Source: Bacteroidales bacterium (GTDB lineage Bacteria; Bacteroidota; Bacteroidia; Bacteroidales; UBA932). From it: a DNA stretch of 64,000 nucleotides. Within the stretch, counting starts at the first letter, position 1, and each line of letters begins with the position of its first letter. The DNA lies in contig JAGBNC010000018.1 of assembly GCA_017634595.1 (NCBI GenBank), forward strand, positions 1 through 64,000, in the 5' to 3' direction. Shown here piece after piece: positions 25,515 through 34,123 of the stretch. The position numbers were made by a program, and so were the translations under genes. A model generated the notes under the pieces. The model searched no databases and was not told the origin of the DNA. It saw only the letters and a program-made list of their open reading frames with translations.

Positions 25515-25529
25515 CTGACAAATTGTCAG
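25515..25529. promoter_or_regulatory. Palindrome upstream of clpB (operator candidate)
   Basis: CTGACAA-A-TTGTCAG is a perfect 7+1+7 palindrome 66 nt before the clpB ATG. Just downstream is TATAATTTG, a near-match to the -7 box. A stress-response operator is an inference. Confidence 0.45.
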
Positions 25530-25595
25530 TGGAATATAATTTGACCGGACTAATGCGGGTCCTTGAAGGGCCCGGGTACTAACTATTTGATTGTT

Positions 25596-27647
25596 ATGGA
25601 TAATAAATATGAATTCTTAAGTAAGTATGCTATCGACCTGAATCAGGCCGCAGCATCAGGCAAACTCGATCCGGTCATCGGCCGTGACGACGAGATCCGA
25701 AGGGTCCTGCAGATTCTGTCCCGCAGGACCAAGAACAACCCTATCCTCGTGGGCGAGCCCGGCGTGGGCAAGACCGCTATCTCGGAAGGGATCGCGGCAA
25801 AAATCGTCAACGGGGAGGTGCCTGAGAACCTTAAGAGCCGCAGAGTGTTCTCGCTGGATATGGGCGCGCTGATCGCAGGCGCCAAGTATCAGGGCGAGTT
25901 CGAGGAGAGGCTCAAGGGAGTGGTCAAGGAAGTAGTCGATTCTGACGGAGAAATTATCCTCTTCATCGATGAGATACACACCCTAGTGGGTGCCGGACGG
26001 AGCAGCGGCGCAATGGATGCTTCCAACATCCTCAAGCCGGCCCTGGCCCGCGGCGAACTGCGGACCATAGGCTCCACGACACTCGACGAATACCAGAAGT
26101 ACTTCGAACAGGACAAGGCTCTGGAGCGTCGTTTCCAGAAAGTCATGGTGGACGAGCCTTCGCCCGCCGAGAGCATTGCCATACTGAGGGGACTTAAGGA
26201 AAGATATGAGACTCACCACCGTGTGAGCATCGAAGATGACGCACTCATTGCGGCAGTTAACCTCAGCCACCGCTACATCAACAACCGTTTCCTGCCCGAC
26301 AAGGCTATCGACCTTGTAGATGAAGCGGCGTCCAAGCTCCGTCTGGAGATGAATTCGGTGCCGGAACCTATCGACGATCTGAACGCACGCATACGTCAGC
26401 TGGAGATAGAGAAGGAAGCTATCAAACGGGAGGGCACCTCGCTGAAAAGCGAGAAGATAGATTCGGAGCTTGCCGAGGCCAAGGAGAAGAAAGCAGAGCT
26501 GGAGAAGCGCTGGAACGAGGAGAAAGGCATTGTGACAGAGCTCAATAACCTACGTTCTCAGATAGAAGACTTCAAGCGCGAGGCTGCCATTGCCGAGCGC
26601 TCTGGCGACTACGGCAAGGTGGCTGAGATACGATACGGCCGTCTGGCGGCCGCCCAGCAGCGGCTCAAGGAACTCTCTGCCCAGCAGGCCGCAATCAAGA
26701 ACCCTATCATCACCGAGGCTGTGACTCCGGAGGATATTGCCGAGGTCGTGGCCCGCTGGACCGGCATCCCCGTGAACCGTATGCTGGAAAGCGAGAAGGA
26801 GAAGCTTCTGCACATGGAGGAGCAGCTCCACAAGCGCGTGGTGGGTCAGGACAAAGCAATCGAAGCTGTGTCCGACGCAGTCCGCCGCTCGCGTGCCGGC
26901 CTGAGCAACGAACACCGTCCCATTGGATCGTTCCTGTTCCTGGGAACCACCGGCGTGGGCAAGACGGAGCTGGCCAAGGCGCTGGCTGAGTTCCTGTTCA
27001 ACGACGAATCCATGATGACCCGTATCGACATGAGCGAGTATCAGGAAGCGCACACCGTATCCCGTCTGGTGGGTGCGCCTCCGGGATACGTGGGCTACGA
27101 TGAGGGTGGCCAGCTGACCGAAGCCGTACGGCGCAAACCTTACTCGGTAATCTTGCTGGACGAGATAGAGAAGGCGCACAGCGATGTGTTCAACATCCTC
27201 CTCCAAGTGCTTGACGACGGACGTCTGACCGACAACAAGGGGCGTACTGTCGATTTCAAGAACACCATCCTCATCATGACGTCCAACTTGAAGGAAGAAG
27301 AGTTGAGGCTGCGCATGCGCCCCGAGTTCATCAACCGTATTGACGAGATCGTCAAGTTCGACACCCTGACGCCTGATGACATAAGGCAGATCGTACGAAT
27401 CCAGATGTCGCTGCTGCAGAATAAGTTGGAAGACGATAACGTGATGCTTGAGTACACGCCTGCGTTCGAAGACTACGTGGTGCGTAACGGCTACGAGCCC
27501 GATTTCGGTGCACGTCCTGTCAAAAGGCTGATCCAGCGCGAGTTGGTGAACCGCCTGGCCAAGGAGATCCTTGAAGGGCACATCCACAAGGAATCCGCCA
27601 TCAGCGTCGATGCCGGTCCTGACGGCATCGTCATCCGCCAGAAATAA
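25596..27647 (+). CDS. clpB: ClpB-type disaggregase lacking the N domain
   Basis: A AAA+ chaperone of 683 residues, about 180 shorter than usual. It begins at the linker ([17 protein letters not shown]) and has no Clp-N domain. NBD1 has Walker A GEPGVGKT and [11 protein letters not shown]. The coiled-coil M domain (about 280-385) is full length. NBD2 has [12 protein letters not shown] and [12 protein letters not shown]. Between MTSNL and [10 protein letters not shown], roughly 25 residues normally present are missing. It should extract proteins from aggregates with DnaK. The ATG at 25596 is preferred, as upstream codons are not conserved-looking. Confidence 0.88.
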   Translation: MDNKYEFLSKYAIDLNQAAASGKLDPVIGRDDEIRRVLQILSRRTKNNPILVGEPGVGKTAISEGIAAKIVNGEVPENLKSRRVFSLDMGALIAGAKYQGEFEERLKGVVKEVVDSDGEIILFIDEIHTLVGAGRSSGAMDASNILKPALARGELRTIGSTTLDEYQKYFEQDKALERRFQKVMVDEPSPAESIAILRGLKERYETHHRVSIEDDALIAAVNLSHRYINNRFLPDKAIDLVDEAASKLRLEMNSVPEPIDDLNARIRQLEIEKEAIKREGTSLKSEKIDSELAEAKEKKAELEKRWNEEKGIVTELNNLRSQIEDFKREAAIAERSGDYGKVAEIRYGRLAAAQQRLKELSAQQAAIKNPIITEAVTPEDIAEVVARWTGIPVNRMLESEKEKLLHMEEQLHKRVVGQDKAIEAVSDAVRRSRAGLSNEHRPIGSFLFLGTTGVGKTELAKALAEFLFNDESMMTRIDMSEYQEAHTVSRLVGAPPGYVGYDEGGQLTEAVRRKPYSVILLDEIEKAHSDVFNILLQVLDDGRLTDNKGRTVDFKNTILIMTSNLKEEELRLRMRPEFINRIDEIVKFDTLTPDDIRQIVRIQMSLLQNKLEDDNVMLEYTPAFEDYVVRNGYEPDFGARPVKRLIQRELVNRLAKEILEGHIHKESAISVDAGPDGIVIRQK

Positions 27648-27663
27648 TCCTGCCTCTTCGTTC

Positions 27664-27691
27664 GTCCTCAAAAAAGCCTTGCTTTGAGGAC
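27664..27691. repeat. REP hairpin 3
   Basis: GTCCTCAAA and TTTGAGGAC form a 9-bp stem around a 10-nt loop. The flank AAACTGCCGGAAAAA recurs after REP hairpin 5, giving a direct repeat of about 43 nt on both sides of the transposase gene. Confidence 0.88.
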
Positions 27692-27709
27692 AAACTGCCG
27701 GAAAAACAT

Positions 27710-27747
27710 CATTCGTCCTCAAATTCCCGCCATTTTGAGGACGAATG
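27710..27747. repeat. REP hairpin 4
   Basis: A perfect 14-bp stem (27710-27723 with 27734-27747) encloses a 10-nt loop. It is the longest stem of the family and ends immediately before the promoter of the transposase gene. Confidence 0.9.
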
Positions 27748-27778
27748 TTTGTTGTATTAAGGTTTTTAGGTATTTTTG
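27748..27778 (+). promoter_or_regulatory. Consensus promoter of the RAYT gene
   Basis: TTTG (27748-27751), a 19-bp spacer and TATTTTTG (27771-27778) match the Bacteroidota consensus exactly. The ATG at 27790 is 12 nt after the box. Confidence 0.75.
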
Positions 27779-27789
27779 TGGAAAACTAA

Positions 27790-28725
27790 ATGATTATGAA
27801 AAACTTATCCTTTTCAGACAAGGAGTTCTCTTGTCAACAGAACTTTGAGAAACAAGGTCCCTACTGGCATATTGCCACCCCCGGTACAACGACCGAAATC
27901 CTTTTTACCAACAACGAAGAGTATGCCTTCGGAATGACCCTGATGGCAGAAAGTTTGTATGTGTGCGGAGTAAAATCCTATGCGTTTTCGCTTATGTCAA
28001 ACCACCTCCACAACATTGCGGAGGCTGTTAAAAAACAGCAATGCATTGATTTTCTTGAACATTACGGAACTCGGTTAAGGCGTTTTGCAAAGTCAAAAGG
28101 AAGAAGCCTTGATTTGGATGGATTCGTGTGCGAGCCATTGCCTATAGACAACTTGTCCTCGTTGAGGAATAACATGGTGTATGTTGACAGGAATCCCTAT
28201 GTAATTAATTCAACCCAAACTCCATACTCTTACCCATGGGGATCCGGTTTCCTGTACTTCGGGTATAGCCCTGCACTTATTCCGTCGGTACCGTATTCAT
28301 CGCTGAACTTGAGAGAAAAACGGGCCCTCACGCATTCAAGAGACGTAGTTCTATCTGATCAATATACCGTAAGGAACGGTTTTGTCGCTCCGGAAAGTTT
28401 CGTTGATTGGAGAACTGGCCGCAGCTTTTTCAGAGACGCTCACCAGTATTTCAATCTCCTTACGAAGAACAGGGAATCATATTCCGAGTTTGCCGCCCTG
28501 CTTGGCGACAGGGTAGTGCTGACTGATGAAGAAATGTATGGTGCCGCCGTCTCAATCGCATCAAAGGAGTATCAGATCTCAAGACTTGCTGAACTTACTG
28601 ATTATCAAAAGAAAAATATAGCCGCAAAACTCCATTTCGAATACCGCGCCGGCAACGCGCAGATATGGCGAATTCTCAAGATTGACAAGGCAATTCTTCA
28701 GGAACTCTATCCCGAAGCCAGATAA
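27790..28725 (+). CDS. REP-associated tyrosine transposase (RAYT), Y1/HUH type
   Basis: A 311-residue protein. The HUH motif is His72-Leu-His74 in FSLMSNHLHNI, the usual position after the first strands. The candidate catalytic Tyr131 lies in MVYVDRNP, matching the Y(I/V)xxNP pattern of IS200-related enzymes. The C-terminal half (about 160-311) is longer than in classical IS200 proteins and may hold DNA-binding helices (for example LTDYQKKNIAAKLHFEY). An ATG two codons later is an alternative start. It probably nicks REP single-stranded DNA. Lower GC than neighbours suggests acquisition. Confidence 0.85.
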   Translation: MIMKNLSFSDKEFSCQQNFEKQGPYWHIATPGTTTEILFTNNEEYAFGMTLMAESLYVCGVKSYAFSLMSNHLHNIAEAVKKQQCIDFLEHYGTRLRRFAKSKGRSLDLDGFVCEPLPIDNLSSLRNNMVYVDRNPYVINSTQTPYSYPWGSGFLYFGYSPALIPSVPYSSLNLREKRALTHSRDVVLSDQYTVRNGFVAPESFVDWRTGRSFFRDAHQYFNLLTKNRESYSEFAALLGDRVVLTDEEMYGAAVSIASKEYQISRLAELTDYQKKNIAAKLHFEYRAGNAQIWRILKIDKAILQELYPEAR

Positions 28726-28736
28726 CCGACAAAGCC

Positions 28737-28764
28737 GTCCTCAAAAACGCCTTATTCTGAGGAC
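28737..28764. repeat. REP hairpin 5
   Basis: GTCCTCA and TGAGGAC enclose a 14-nt loop 11 nt after the transposase stop. It matches hairpin 3 over most positions and shares the flank AAACTGCCGGAA. Confidence 0.88.
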
Positions 28765-28788
28765 AAACTGCCGGAATAAGATGAATGC

Positions 28789-28831
28789 AAAAAAAAGAGG
28801 GTGACGGCTGTCTTGCGACGCGGTCACCCTC
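28789..28831 (-). terminator. Terminator of the secG operon
   Basis: On the minus strand GAGGGTGAC (28831-28823) pairs with GTCACCCTC (28805-28797) across a 17-nt loop, followed by a run of eight U. Confidence 0.9.
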
Positions 28832-28851
28832 GTAGATTATTTCGGAGAATA

Positions 28852-29205
28852 CTACTCAGCAGCGGGAGCTTCCGTACTGGGCTCGGTCTGATCGACGGGA
28901 GCGGTAGGGAAAGAAGGCTGCTCGGTGGAAGCGGCATTCTCGATCCTGTCGGTGACATCAACGCCGGTACCATTGGTTCCGGTGGTGAAAGAAGCAACTA
29001 CGGATACTACGATGATGAAGGCAACGAGGCCCCAGGTAATCTTCTCGAGGATGTCAGCGGTCTGGCGTACACCGAAAGTCTGGTTGCCCGCCACAAAGTT
29101 GCTGGCCATTCCCTGTCCCTTGCCGTTCTGAAGCAGCACCACGAGAATCAACAGGATAGCTGCAATGACTACGAGCACGGTCAATGTTGTGAATAATGCA
29201 TTCAT
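28852..29205 (-). CDS. secG: Protein translocase subunit SecG
   Basis: A 117-residue protein with two membrane helices (about 3-25 and 57-75) and the SecG signature LLQNGKGQGMAS between them. The acidic Pro/Ser/Thr-rich C-terminal tail (about 80-117) is common in Bacteroidota SecG. It assists SecYE-dependent export. Located 3 nt after the small upstream gene and followed by a strong terminator, so it is the last gene of the sigma-54 activator/lptE operon. Confidence 0.93.
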   Translation of the reverse strand: MNALFTTLTVLVVIAAILLILVVLLQNGKGQGMASNFVAGNQTFGVRQTADILEKITWGLVAFIIVVSVVASFTTGTNGTGVDVTDRIENAASTEQPSFPTAPVDQTEPSTEAPAAE

Positions 29206-29208
29206 ATC

Positions 29209-29760
29209 TCAGTTTTTGTCTAATTTTTCAATAAGGGCTGCAAAGTAAACACTTTTTTCCGGATATCGCAAACTTAGTTTGGAATAAATTTGCTTTGCTT
29301 CACTCAGATAGCCCTGCTCGGCATAGATCCCGGCCAGAGTTTCAGTACACAGGTCAAAGCTGTCATCGGGAACCTCCTCCGTAAAATCCTCCCTGTCGGA
29401 AGAAGCAAAAGAAGGAAAGATAGAGTCGTCGCTCCGGCGCACTTCCTTGTACTGGGCAGCTGAAAAATAATCTCCACCCACTACGAAAATACGCCCCGGA
29501 TCGGCTTTAACGCGCGGTTGAAGCAGGGTACTCACCTCGCTGTCGGAATAATCGCGGACAGGATTGTTGACCAAATTGTAAAGCATGCGCCTCGACACCA
29601 CGTACAAAGCCGCCTGACCTGTCTGCTGCGGACTCAGACTGCCGCTTTCAGCCATCCTGCGGCACAGCTCCATACGCGCTCCCGCGTACCAGGGATAGAT
29701 ACTCACCACCCCCAGCAACTCCTCCATGTTCAGGCGCTTTATGTCTATGCTCCTTACCAT
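29209..29760 (-). CDS. Small conserved protein with a TPR-like C-terminus
   Basis: A 183-residue protein. No signal peptide. The N-terminal part is helical (IDIKRLNMEELLGVVSIYPW). The C-terminus (LCTETLAGIYAEQGYLSEAKQIYSKLSLRYPEK) reads as one tetratricopeptide unit. I know no function. Its ATG overlaps the lptE stop by seven bases, and secG follows by 3 nt, so it is translated as part of an envelope-biogenesis operon. The longer in-frame start at 29817 lies wholly inside lptE and is rejected. Confidence 0.78.
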   Translation of the reverse strand: MVRSIDIKRLNMEELLGVVSIYPWYAGARMELCRRMAESGSLSPQQTGQAALYVVSRRMLYNLVNNPVRDYSDSEVSTLLQPRVKADPGRIFVVGGDYFSAAQYKEVRRSDDSIFPSFASSDREDFTEEVPDDSFDLCTETLAGIYAEQGYLSEAKQIYSKLSLRYPEKSVYFAALIEKLDKN

Positions 29761-30251
29761 TGTGCTACTGCGGCGTTGAAAATATCTTCTACAAGCTTCT
29801 CCACAATCTCGGCGCAAAGGCCGCTCTCCACAGCGTCAAGCGTATTGGTGGAATCGTATTCTGAATAAGCAGTAAAACTCTTATCAAAGTTTTCCTCGGG
29901 GTGCAGCTTGTCGGTAAACTGCACTTTCACGGTGACTGTCAGTTTGTTGCGGGCCGCCACTTCGTCGGCTGTCACGGCCGCGGGAGTCACATCGTAACCA
30001 GTGATCTGCCCCGACAGTTCCATATCCCCGTCAAGATCGACCTGCTCCAGACGCGTCATGCGGCGGAACTGATTGCGGATGGCCTCGGTGAGGTCGTTGC
30101 TCAGCGAAGGGTTGACCCTCAGCGCCCTGTACTCGAAGAAGTTGATAGTAATAGTGTTAACGTCCGGCTGTATGGAAGTCCTGGAGAAGGAATAGATGCC
30201 GCAGGAGTTCAGCACGAACAAGGCGGCCAGCAATGGAATCAGCCGTTTCAT
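29754..30251 (-). CDS. lptE: LptE-family LPS assembly lipoprotein
   Basis: A 165-residue lipoprotein with lipobox LNSC and Cys near residue 17, followed by GIYSFS, typical of LptE-like lipoproteins of Bacteroidota. One alpha/beta domain follows (TITINFFEYRALRVNPSLSNDLTEAIRNQF). In the family it plugs the LptD barrel that inserts LPS at the outer membrane. It overlaps the sigma-54 activator stop by four bases (ATGA). Confidence 0.88.
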   Translation of the reverse strand: MKRLIPLLAALFVLNSCGIYSFSRTSIQPDVNTITINFFEYRALRVNPSLSNDLTEAIRNQFRRMTRLEQVDLDGDMELSGQITGYDVTPAAVTADEVAARNKLTVTVKVQFTDKLHPEENFDKSFTAYSEYDSTNTLDAVESGLCAEIVEKLVEDIFNAAVAQW

Positions 30252-31450
30252 AAATTCTTCTTTTTCTCAGCGAGCTTGCGGTAAATCGTACGCTCGGAAA
30301 TACCGAGCTCCTTGGCGGCCTCCTTGACCTTGCCCCCGTGCCTCTGCAGCGCGCGCTCAATCAACTCTTCCCCCATGTGGCGCATGTTGAGCTCCTGCGG
30401 ATGCTTGACAGGCTCATCATAAATCTGCTCTTCGGGCTCGTCAGCCACCGGCTGCACCACCATGGCCGGGGCAGGCGCAGGCACTGCGGCCGGAGCTCCG
30501 GAATGGACTATGCTCTTAAGCGTGTCAACCTCTTGCTTCAAGTCAAGTATCGCCTTGATTATCATCTTCTTGTCCTCGTCACTGAAGGCACTCCCGGCGG
30601 CTGTAGCGCCAGGTTGCGCCGGAAGCAGCGAGTCCTGCTCGTCGGGCAGGTAACGCGACAGCACCTCCGGGCCAAGTTCCACCCTGTCGGTGCCGCCACG
30701 GGAGGGACGGCTCTCAATGGCGCTGATCGTCTCGGCAACATTCTTAAGCTGACGCACGTTACCGGGCCAGCGGTAAGAAGACAGGCGGGAGATGGCGTTG
30801 AGATCAAGCGTCACCCTGCAGCAGCCGTACTTCTGCGCAAAGTCAGCGGCAAACTTGCGGAACAACAGATAGATATCGCTCTTGCGCTCGCGAAGGGGCG
30901 GCATCTGTATCTGTATCGAATTGATGCGGTAGTACAGGTCCTGACGGAATTTACCGGTGGCCACGGCGTAGGAAAGATTGACGTTGGTAGCGCAGATAAC
31001 GCGCACATCGGTCTTTTCCACCTTGGACGACCCCACCTTCATGAACTCACCGTTCTGCAGGACCCTGAGCAGCATTGCCTGAGTCTCCTTGGGCAGTTCG
31101 CCTATCTCGTCCAGGAAAATAGTACCGCCGTTGGCCTCTTCGAAATAGCCCTTGCGCTCGCCCACGGCCCCGGTGAAGGCTCCCTTTTCATGCCCGAACA
31201 GCTCGGCATTGATGGTGCCTTCGGGAATGGCGCCGCAGTTCACAGCGAGGTAGCGTCCGGTACGCCTGCGGCTGTGCTGGTGAATAATCTGAGGTATGTT
31301 TTCCTTTCCTGTACCGCTCTCTCCCTCAATAAGAACCGTAAGATCGGTGGGTGCAATGGCCACAGCGGTCTCGAGGGCACGGTTGAGAGAGGGATCGTTA
31401 CCGATAATGTCGTATCTATTCTTTAATGTCTGAAGCTCTTGTGCGTCCAT
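30248..31450 (-). CDS. Sigma-54-dependent activator without receiver domain
   Basis: A 400-residue AAA+ activator. Walker A is GESGTGKE near residue 43, the sigma-54 contact loop GAFTGA is near 91, and Walker B is GTIFLDEIGELP. A Pro/Ala-rich linker (about 290-345) precedes a Fis-type helix-turn-helix (AAKELGISERTIYRKL). There is no N-terminal sensory domain, so activity must be set by partner proteins or expression. Co-transcription with lptE and secG suggests envelope control. A TAACTTTG box ends 7 nt from the ATG. Confidence 0.93.
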   Translation of the reverse strand: MDAQELQTLKNRYDIIGNDPSLNRALETAVAIAPTDLTVLIEGESGTGKENIPQIIHQHSRRRTGRYLAVNCGAIPEGTINAELFGHEKGAFTGAVGERKGYFEEANGGTIFLDEIGELPKETQAMLLRVLQNGEFMKVGSSKVEKTDVRVICATNVNLSYAVATGKFRQDLYYRINSIQIQMPPLRERKSDIYLLFRKFAADFAQKYGCCRVTLDLNAISRLSSYRWPGNVRQLKNVAETISAIESRPSRGGTDRVELGPEVLSRYLPDEQDSLLPAQPGATAAGSAFSDEDKKMIIKAILDLKQEVDTLKSIVHSGAPAAVPAPAPAMVVQPVADEPEEQIYDEPVKHPQELNMRHMGEELIERALQRHGGKVKEAAKELGISERTIYRKLAEKKKNL

Positions 31451-31457
31451 AACTGTG

Positions 31458-31484
31458 CAAAGTTATGAAAAAATCTTATCTTTG
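31458..31484. promoter_or_regulatory. Divergent -7 boxes for the sigma-54 activator and OmpA/TPR genes
   Basis: Minus strand TAACTTTG (31465-31458) ends 7 nt before the activator ATG, implying a nearly leaderless message. Plus strand TATCTTTG (31477-31484) lies 29 nt before the lipoprotein ATG. Confidence 0.55.
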
Positions 31485-31513
31485 TAGTTTTACAGTGCAA
31501 CATTTATATAATT

Positions 31514-33157
31514 ATGAAAAGGATTCTTACTTATGTAGCGCTAGCAGCGCTGGCACTTATCTCATCGTCTTGTGCAAAATCAAGGCTCGAGCAGATGCAA
31601 CTCGCCAAAGATGTTGACATCAAGTGCACCCCCGAAGTGCTTGAGGTAGTGGCCGGAAAGATCCCCGCCACTGTATCAGTCACTTGCCCCAAGGGATATT
31701 TTCATCCCAAAGCCACAATGGATGTAACCCCTGTACTTGTGTACGAGGGCGGCGAACTCAAAGGCAAACTCCTCAGCTATCAAGGCGACAAGGTCAAAGA
31801 CAACTTCAAGGTTGTATCGTCCGACGGCGCCACCATCACCGAGAAACTCGTGTTCCCTTATACCCCCGGATGCGAAAAAGCCCGCCTGGAACTGCGCGGC
31901 GTCATCCACTACAAGGATAAAGAGTACCCGGTAGGTGCCATCAAGGTAGCTGACGGATGTCTTAACACCTACATGCTGGCCGACGTGAACGGCGTGTACG
32001 CCCCCAAGCCGGATGGATACCAGCCCATTCTCTACCGCACTACGGAAGGACGCATTCTGTACGATGTGAACTCCGACAGAGTCAAACAGGACCAGTTCGA
32101 GACCAATTCCATGGTCAACTACAAGAACTCCCTCGAATACCTCAAGGAAGACGAGCGCACCACCATCAAAGGCACTCAGATTGTTGCTTACGCATCACCT
32201 GAGGGCGGTAAGGAATACAACGCCAAACTCTCCGACAAGCGTGCCGACACAGCTCAGAAGGCCCTCGACAAGGTAGCCTCCGACGTAGAATTCACAGGAA
32301 CCGAAGTCAAGAGCGTCGGTCAGGACTGGGACGGCTTCCAGGAAGCGGTGTCCAAGTCCAACATCGAAGACAAGGACCTCATCCTACGCGTACTTTCCAT
32401 GTACAGCGACCCGGCCGTACGCGAAAGCGAAATCCGCAACCTCTCGCAGATCTACTCCGAAATCAACAAGAAAGTCTTCCCCGAGCTGCGCAGGGCGCGC
32501 CTTGTGACCAGCACCGAATTCCGCAACTACAACGACGAGGAACTGGTGAAGATGGCTGAAAAAGGCCTCGACCGCTTCGACGAACCCTCAGTGCTGAGGC
32601 TCGCCACCATAGCAGAGACCCCCGAGAGCAAGGAGACGCTCTACAAATACGCCATCAGCAAGTTCAACTCCGACGTGGCCCGCTACAATCTGGCGATGGT
32701 GTATCTCGACGAGGGCAAGACTTCGCTCGGCGGTGCCTACCTGAGCAAGATCAAGGAGCCCGATGCCGAAGTGCTCAACGCCACCGGCATTGTGGCCATG
32801 CGCAACGGCGACTGGGAGCAGGCAGCCGACTGCTTCGAGAAGGCTGGCGGTATATCCAAGGAGAATGAAGCCGTGATGGACATCATCAAGGGCGATTATG
32901 CAGCTGCGGCCGCTGCAGCCATGGGTCTCAAGGGCGACAATGCAGCTTTGGCCATGCTTCTCAACGGAGACCTGGACGGTGCCTCGGCAGCCCTGCAGGG
33001 CGAAGGCGCCAGGACCAATTACCTGCGCGCCGTCATTGCAGCACGCAAGGGACAGAACAGCGAGGCCCGCAAGTGGCTCGACGCCGCCTGCGAAGCCGAT
33101 CCGGCCCTTAAAGAACGCGCTTCTAAAGATATTGAGTTCGCTGCGCTTGCTAATTAA
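31514..33157 (+). CDS. OmpA-like/TPR lipoprotein
   Basis: A 547-residue lipoprotein: lipobox region ALISSSC with Cys at 20. A beta-rich N-terminal region (25-160) is followed by an OmpA-like domain, marked by TIKGTQIVAYASPEGGKEYNAKLSDKRA around 215-245. A tetratricopeptide-like C-terminus (from about 345) shows helical pairs such as YNLAMVYLDEGKTSLGGAYLSKI. It probably binds peptidoglycan from the outer membrane. It is monocistronic, with rpsL following under its own promoter. Confidence 0.85.
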   Translation: MKRILTYVALAALALISSSCAKSRLEQMQLAKDVDIKCTPEVLEVVAGKIPATVSVTCPKGYFHPKATMDVTPVLVYEGGELKGKLLSYQGDKVKDNFKVVSSDGATITEKLVFPYTPGCEKARLELRGVIHYKDKEYPVGAIKVADGCLNTYMLADVNGVYAPKPDGYQPILYRTTEGRILYDVNSDRVKQDQFETNSMVNYKNSLEYLKEDERTTIKGTQIVAYASPEGGKEYNAKLSDKRADTAQKALDKVASDVEFTGTEVKSVGQDWDGFQEAVSKSNIEDKDLILRVLSMYSDPAVRESEIRNLSQIYSEINKKVFPELRRARLVTSTEFRNYNDEELVKMAEKGLDRFDEPSVLRLATIAETPESKETLYKYAISKFNSDVARYNLAMVYLDEGKTSLGGAYLSKIKEPDAEVLNATGIVAMRNGDWEQAADCFEKAGGISKENEAVMDIIKGDYAAAAAAAMGLKGDNAALAMLLNGDLDGASAALQGEGARTNYLRAVIAARKGQNSEARKWLDAACEADPALKERASKDIEFAALAN

Positions 33158-33195
33158 TGATTTTTTTGTAACTTTGCAGCCCCTTTTTTAAAGGG
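33147..33195 (+). promoter_or_regulatory. rpsL operon promoter and leader hairpin
   Basis: TTG (33147-33149), a 19-bp spacer and TAACTTTG (33169-33176) fit the consensus; the -33 element lies in the 3' end of the preceding gene. Just after the start site, CCCTTT and AAAGGG (33181-33195) form a small hairpin in the leader. Confidence 0.7.
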
Positions 33196-33227
33196 TAAAG
33201 CTATATTTTATTTATTAACAAACACTT

Positions 33228-33602
33228 ATGCCAACAATTCAACAATTGGTCCGCAAAGGACGCGAGTCTGTCGAAGTAAAAAGCAAGTCTCGCGCGTTGG
33301 ATGCTTGTCCTCAGAAGCGTGGCGTATGCCTTAGGGTTTACACAACTACCCCTAAGAAACCTAACTCAGCAATGCGTAAGGTTGCCCGTGTACGTCTGAC
33401 TAACACTAAAGAGGTCAATGCCTACATCCCCGGTGAGGGTCACAACCTCCAGGAGCACTCCATCGTGCTCGTTCGTGGCGGTCGTGTAAAAGACCTTCCT
33501 GGTGTACGTTACCACATCCTTCGTGGCGCATTGGATACCGCTGGCGTAGAGGGCAGGACCCAGTCCCGTTCCCTTTATGGCGCCAAGAGGCCCAAGAAGT
33601 AG
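33228..33602 (+). CDS. rpsL: Ribosomal protein uS12
   Basis: A 124-residue protein with invariant [16 protein letters not shown] and the loop [14 protein letters not shown]. The Lys residues at the two classical streptomycin positions (in PKKPNS and RVKDLPG) are wild type. First gene of the str operon (rpsL-rpsG-fusA-rpsJ); located on the 30S decoding face. Confidence 0.98.
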   Translation: MPTIQQLVRKGRESVEVKSKSRALDACPQKRGVCLRVYTTTPKKPNSAMRKVARVRLTNTKEVNAYIPGEGHNLQEHSIVLVRGGRVKDLPGVRYHILRGALDTAGVEGRTQSRSLYGAKRPKK

Positions 33603-33636
33603 CCCAGGGTGTTTTAATTTTTAATTTTTCACAAAA

Positions 33637-34113
33637 ATGAGAAAGTCAAAGCCTAAGAAGAGGATTCTACTTCCTGATCCTAAGTTCCACGACACGATGG
33701 TTACCCGTTTCGTGAACAATCTTATGTTGCAGGGGAAGAAGAGTATCGCGTATTCTATTTTTTACGATGCCATTGACATGGTAGGCGAGAAGATGAAAGA
33801 TTCTGACAAGGCTCCTCTCGATATTTGGAGGAAGGCTCTCGAGAACGTGACCCCTCAGATCGAGGTCAAGAGTCGCCGTATCGGTGGAGCTAACTTCCAG
33901 GTGCCGACAGAGTTGCGCCCGGAAAGGAAGATTTCGCTCTCGATGAAGAATATGATCAACTTCGCCCGCAAGCGTTCCGGCCGCTCTATGGCAGAAAAAC
34001 TTTGTGCAGAAATCATCGCTGCTTACAACAACGAAGGCGGCGCCTTCAAGCGTAAGGAGGATATGCACAGAATGGCAGAGGCCAACAAGGCATTTGCACA
34101 CTTCCGCTTTTAG
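33637..34113 (+). CDS. rpsG: Ribosomal protein uS7
   Basis: A 158-residue protein with an N-terminal RKSKPKKR basic patch, [19 protein letters not shown] and [16 protein letters not shown]. It nucleates the 30S head and contacts the E site. Spacing of 34 nt from rpsL and 10 nt to fusA. Confidence 0.98.
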   Translation: MRKSKPKKRILLPDPKFHDTMVTRFVNNLMLQGKKSIAYSIFYDAIDMVGEKMKDSDKAPLDIWRKALENVTPQIEVKSRRIGGANFQVPTELRPERKISLSMKNMINFARKRSGRSMAEKLCAEIIAAYNNEGGAFKRKEDMHRMAEANKAFAHFRF

Positions 34114-34123
34114 TTAACTCCGG

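Larger units (their letters stand above)
27664..28780 (+). mobile_element. RAYT transposase unit with flanking REP hairpins
   Basis: The transposase-like gene 27790-28725 is bracketed by two hairpins upstream and one downstream, all with GTCCTCA/TGAGGAC ends. The outer pair (27664-27706 and 28737-28780) forms a near-identical direct repeat including the flank CTGCCGG. This is the arrangement of REP-associated tyrosine transposases, which are usually domesticated and propagate REP hairpins. Confidence 0.8.

Noticed and set aside
28146..28167. TCCTC-GTT-GAGGA palindrome inside the transposase gene as another REP
   Set aside because: Only 5 bp with a 3-nt loop and no flank similarity; likely chance within codons.
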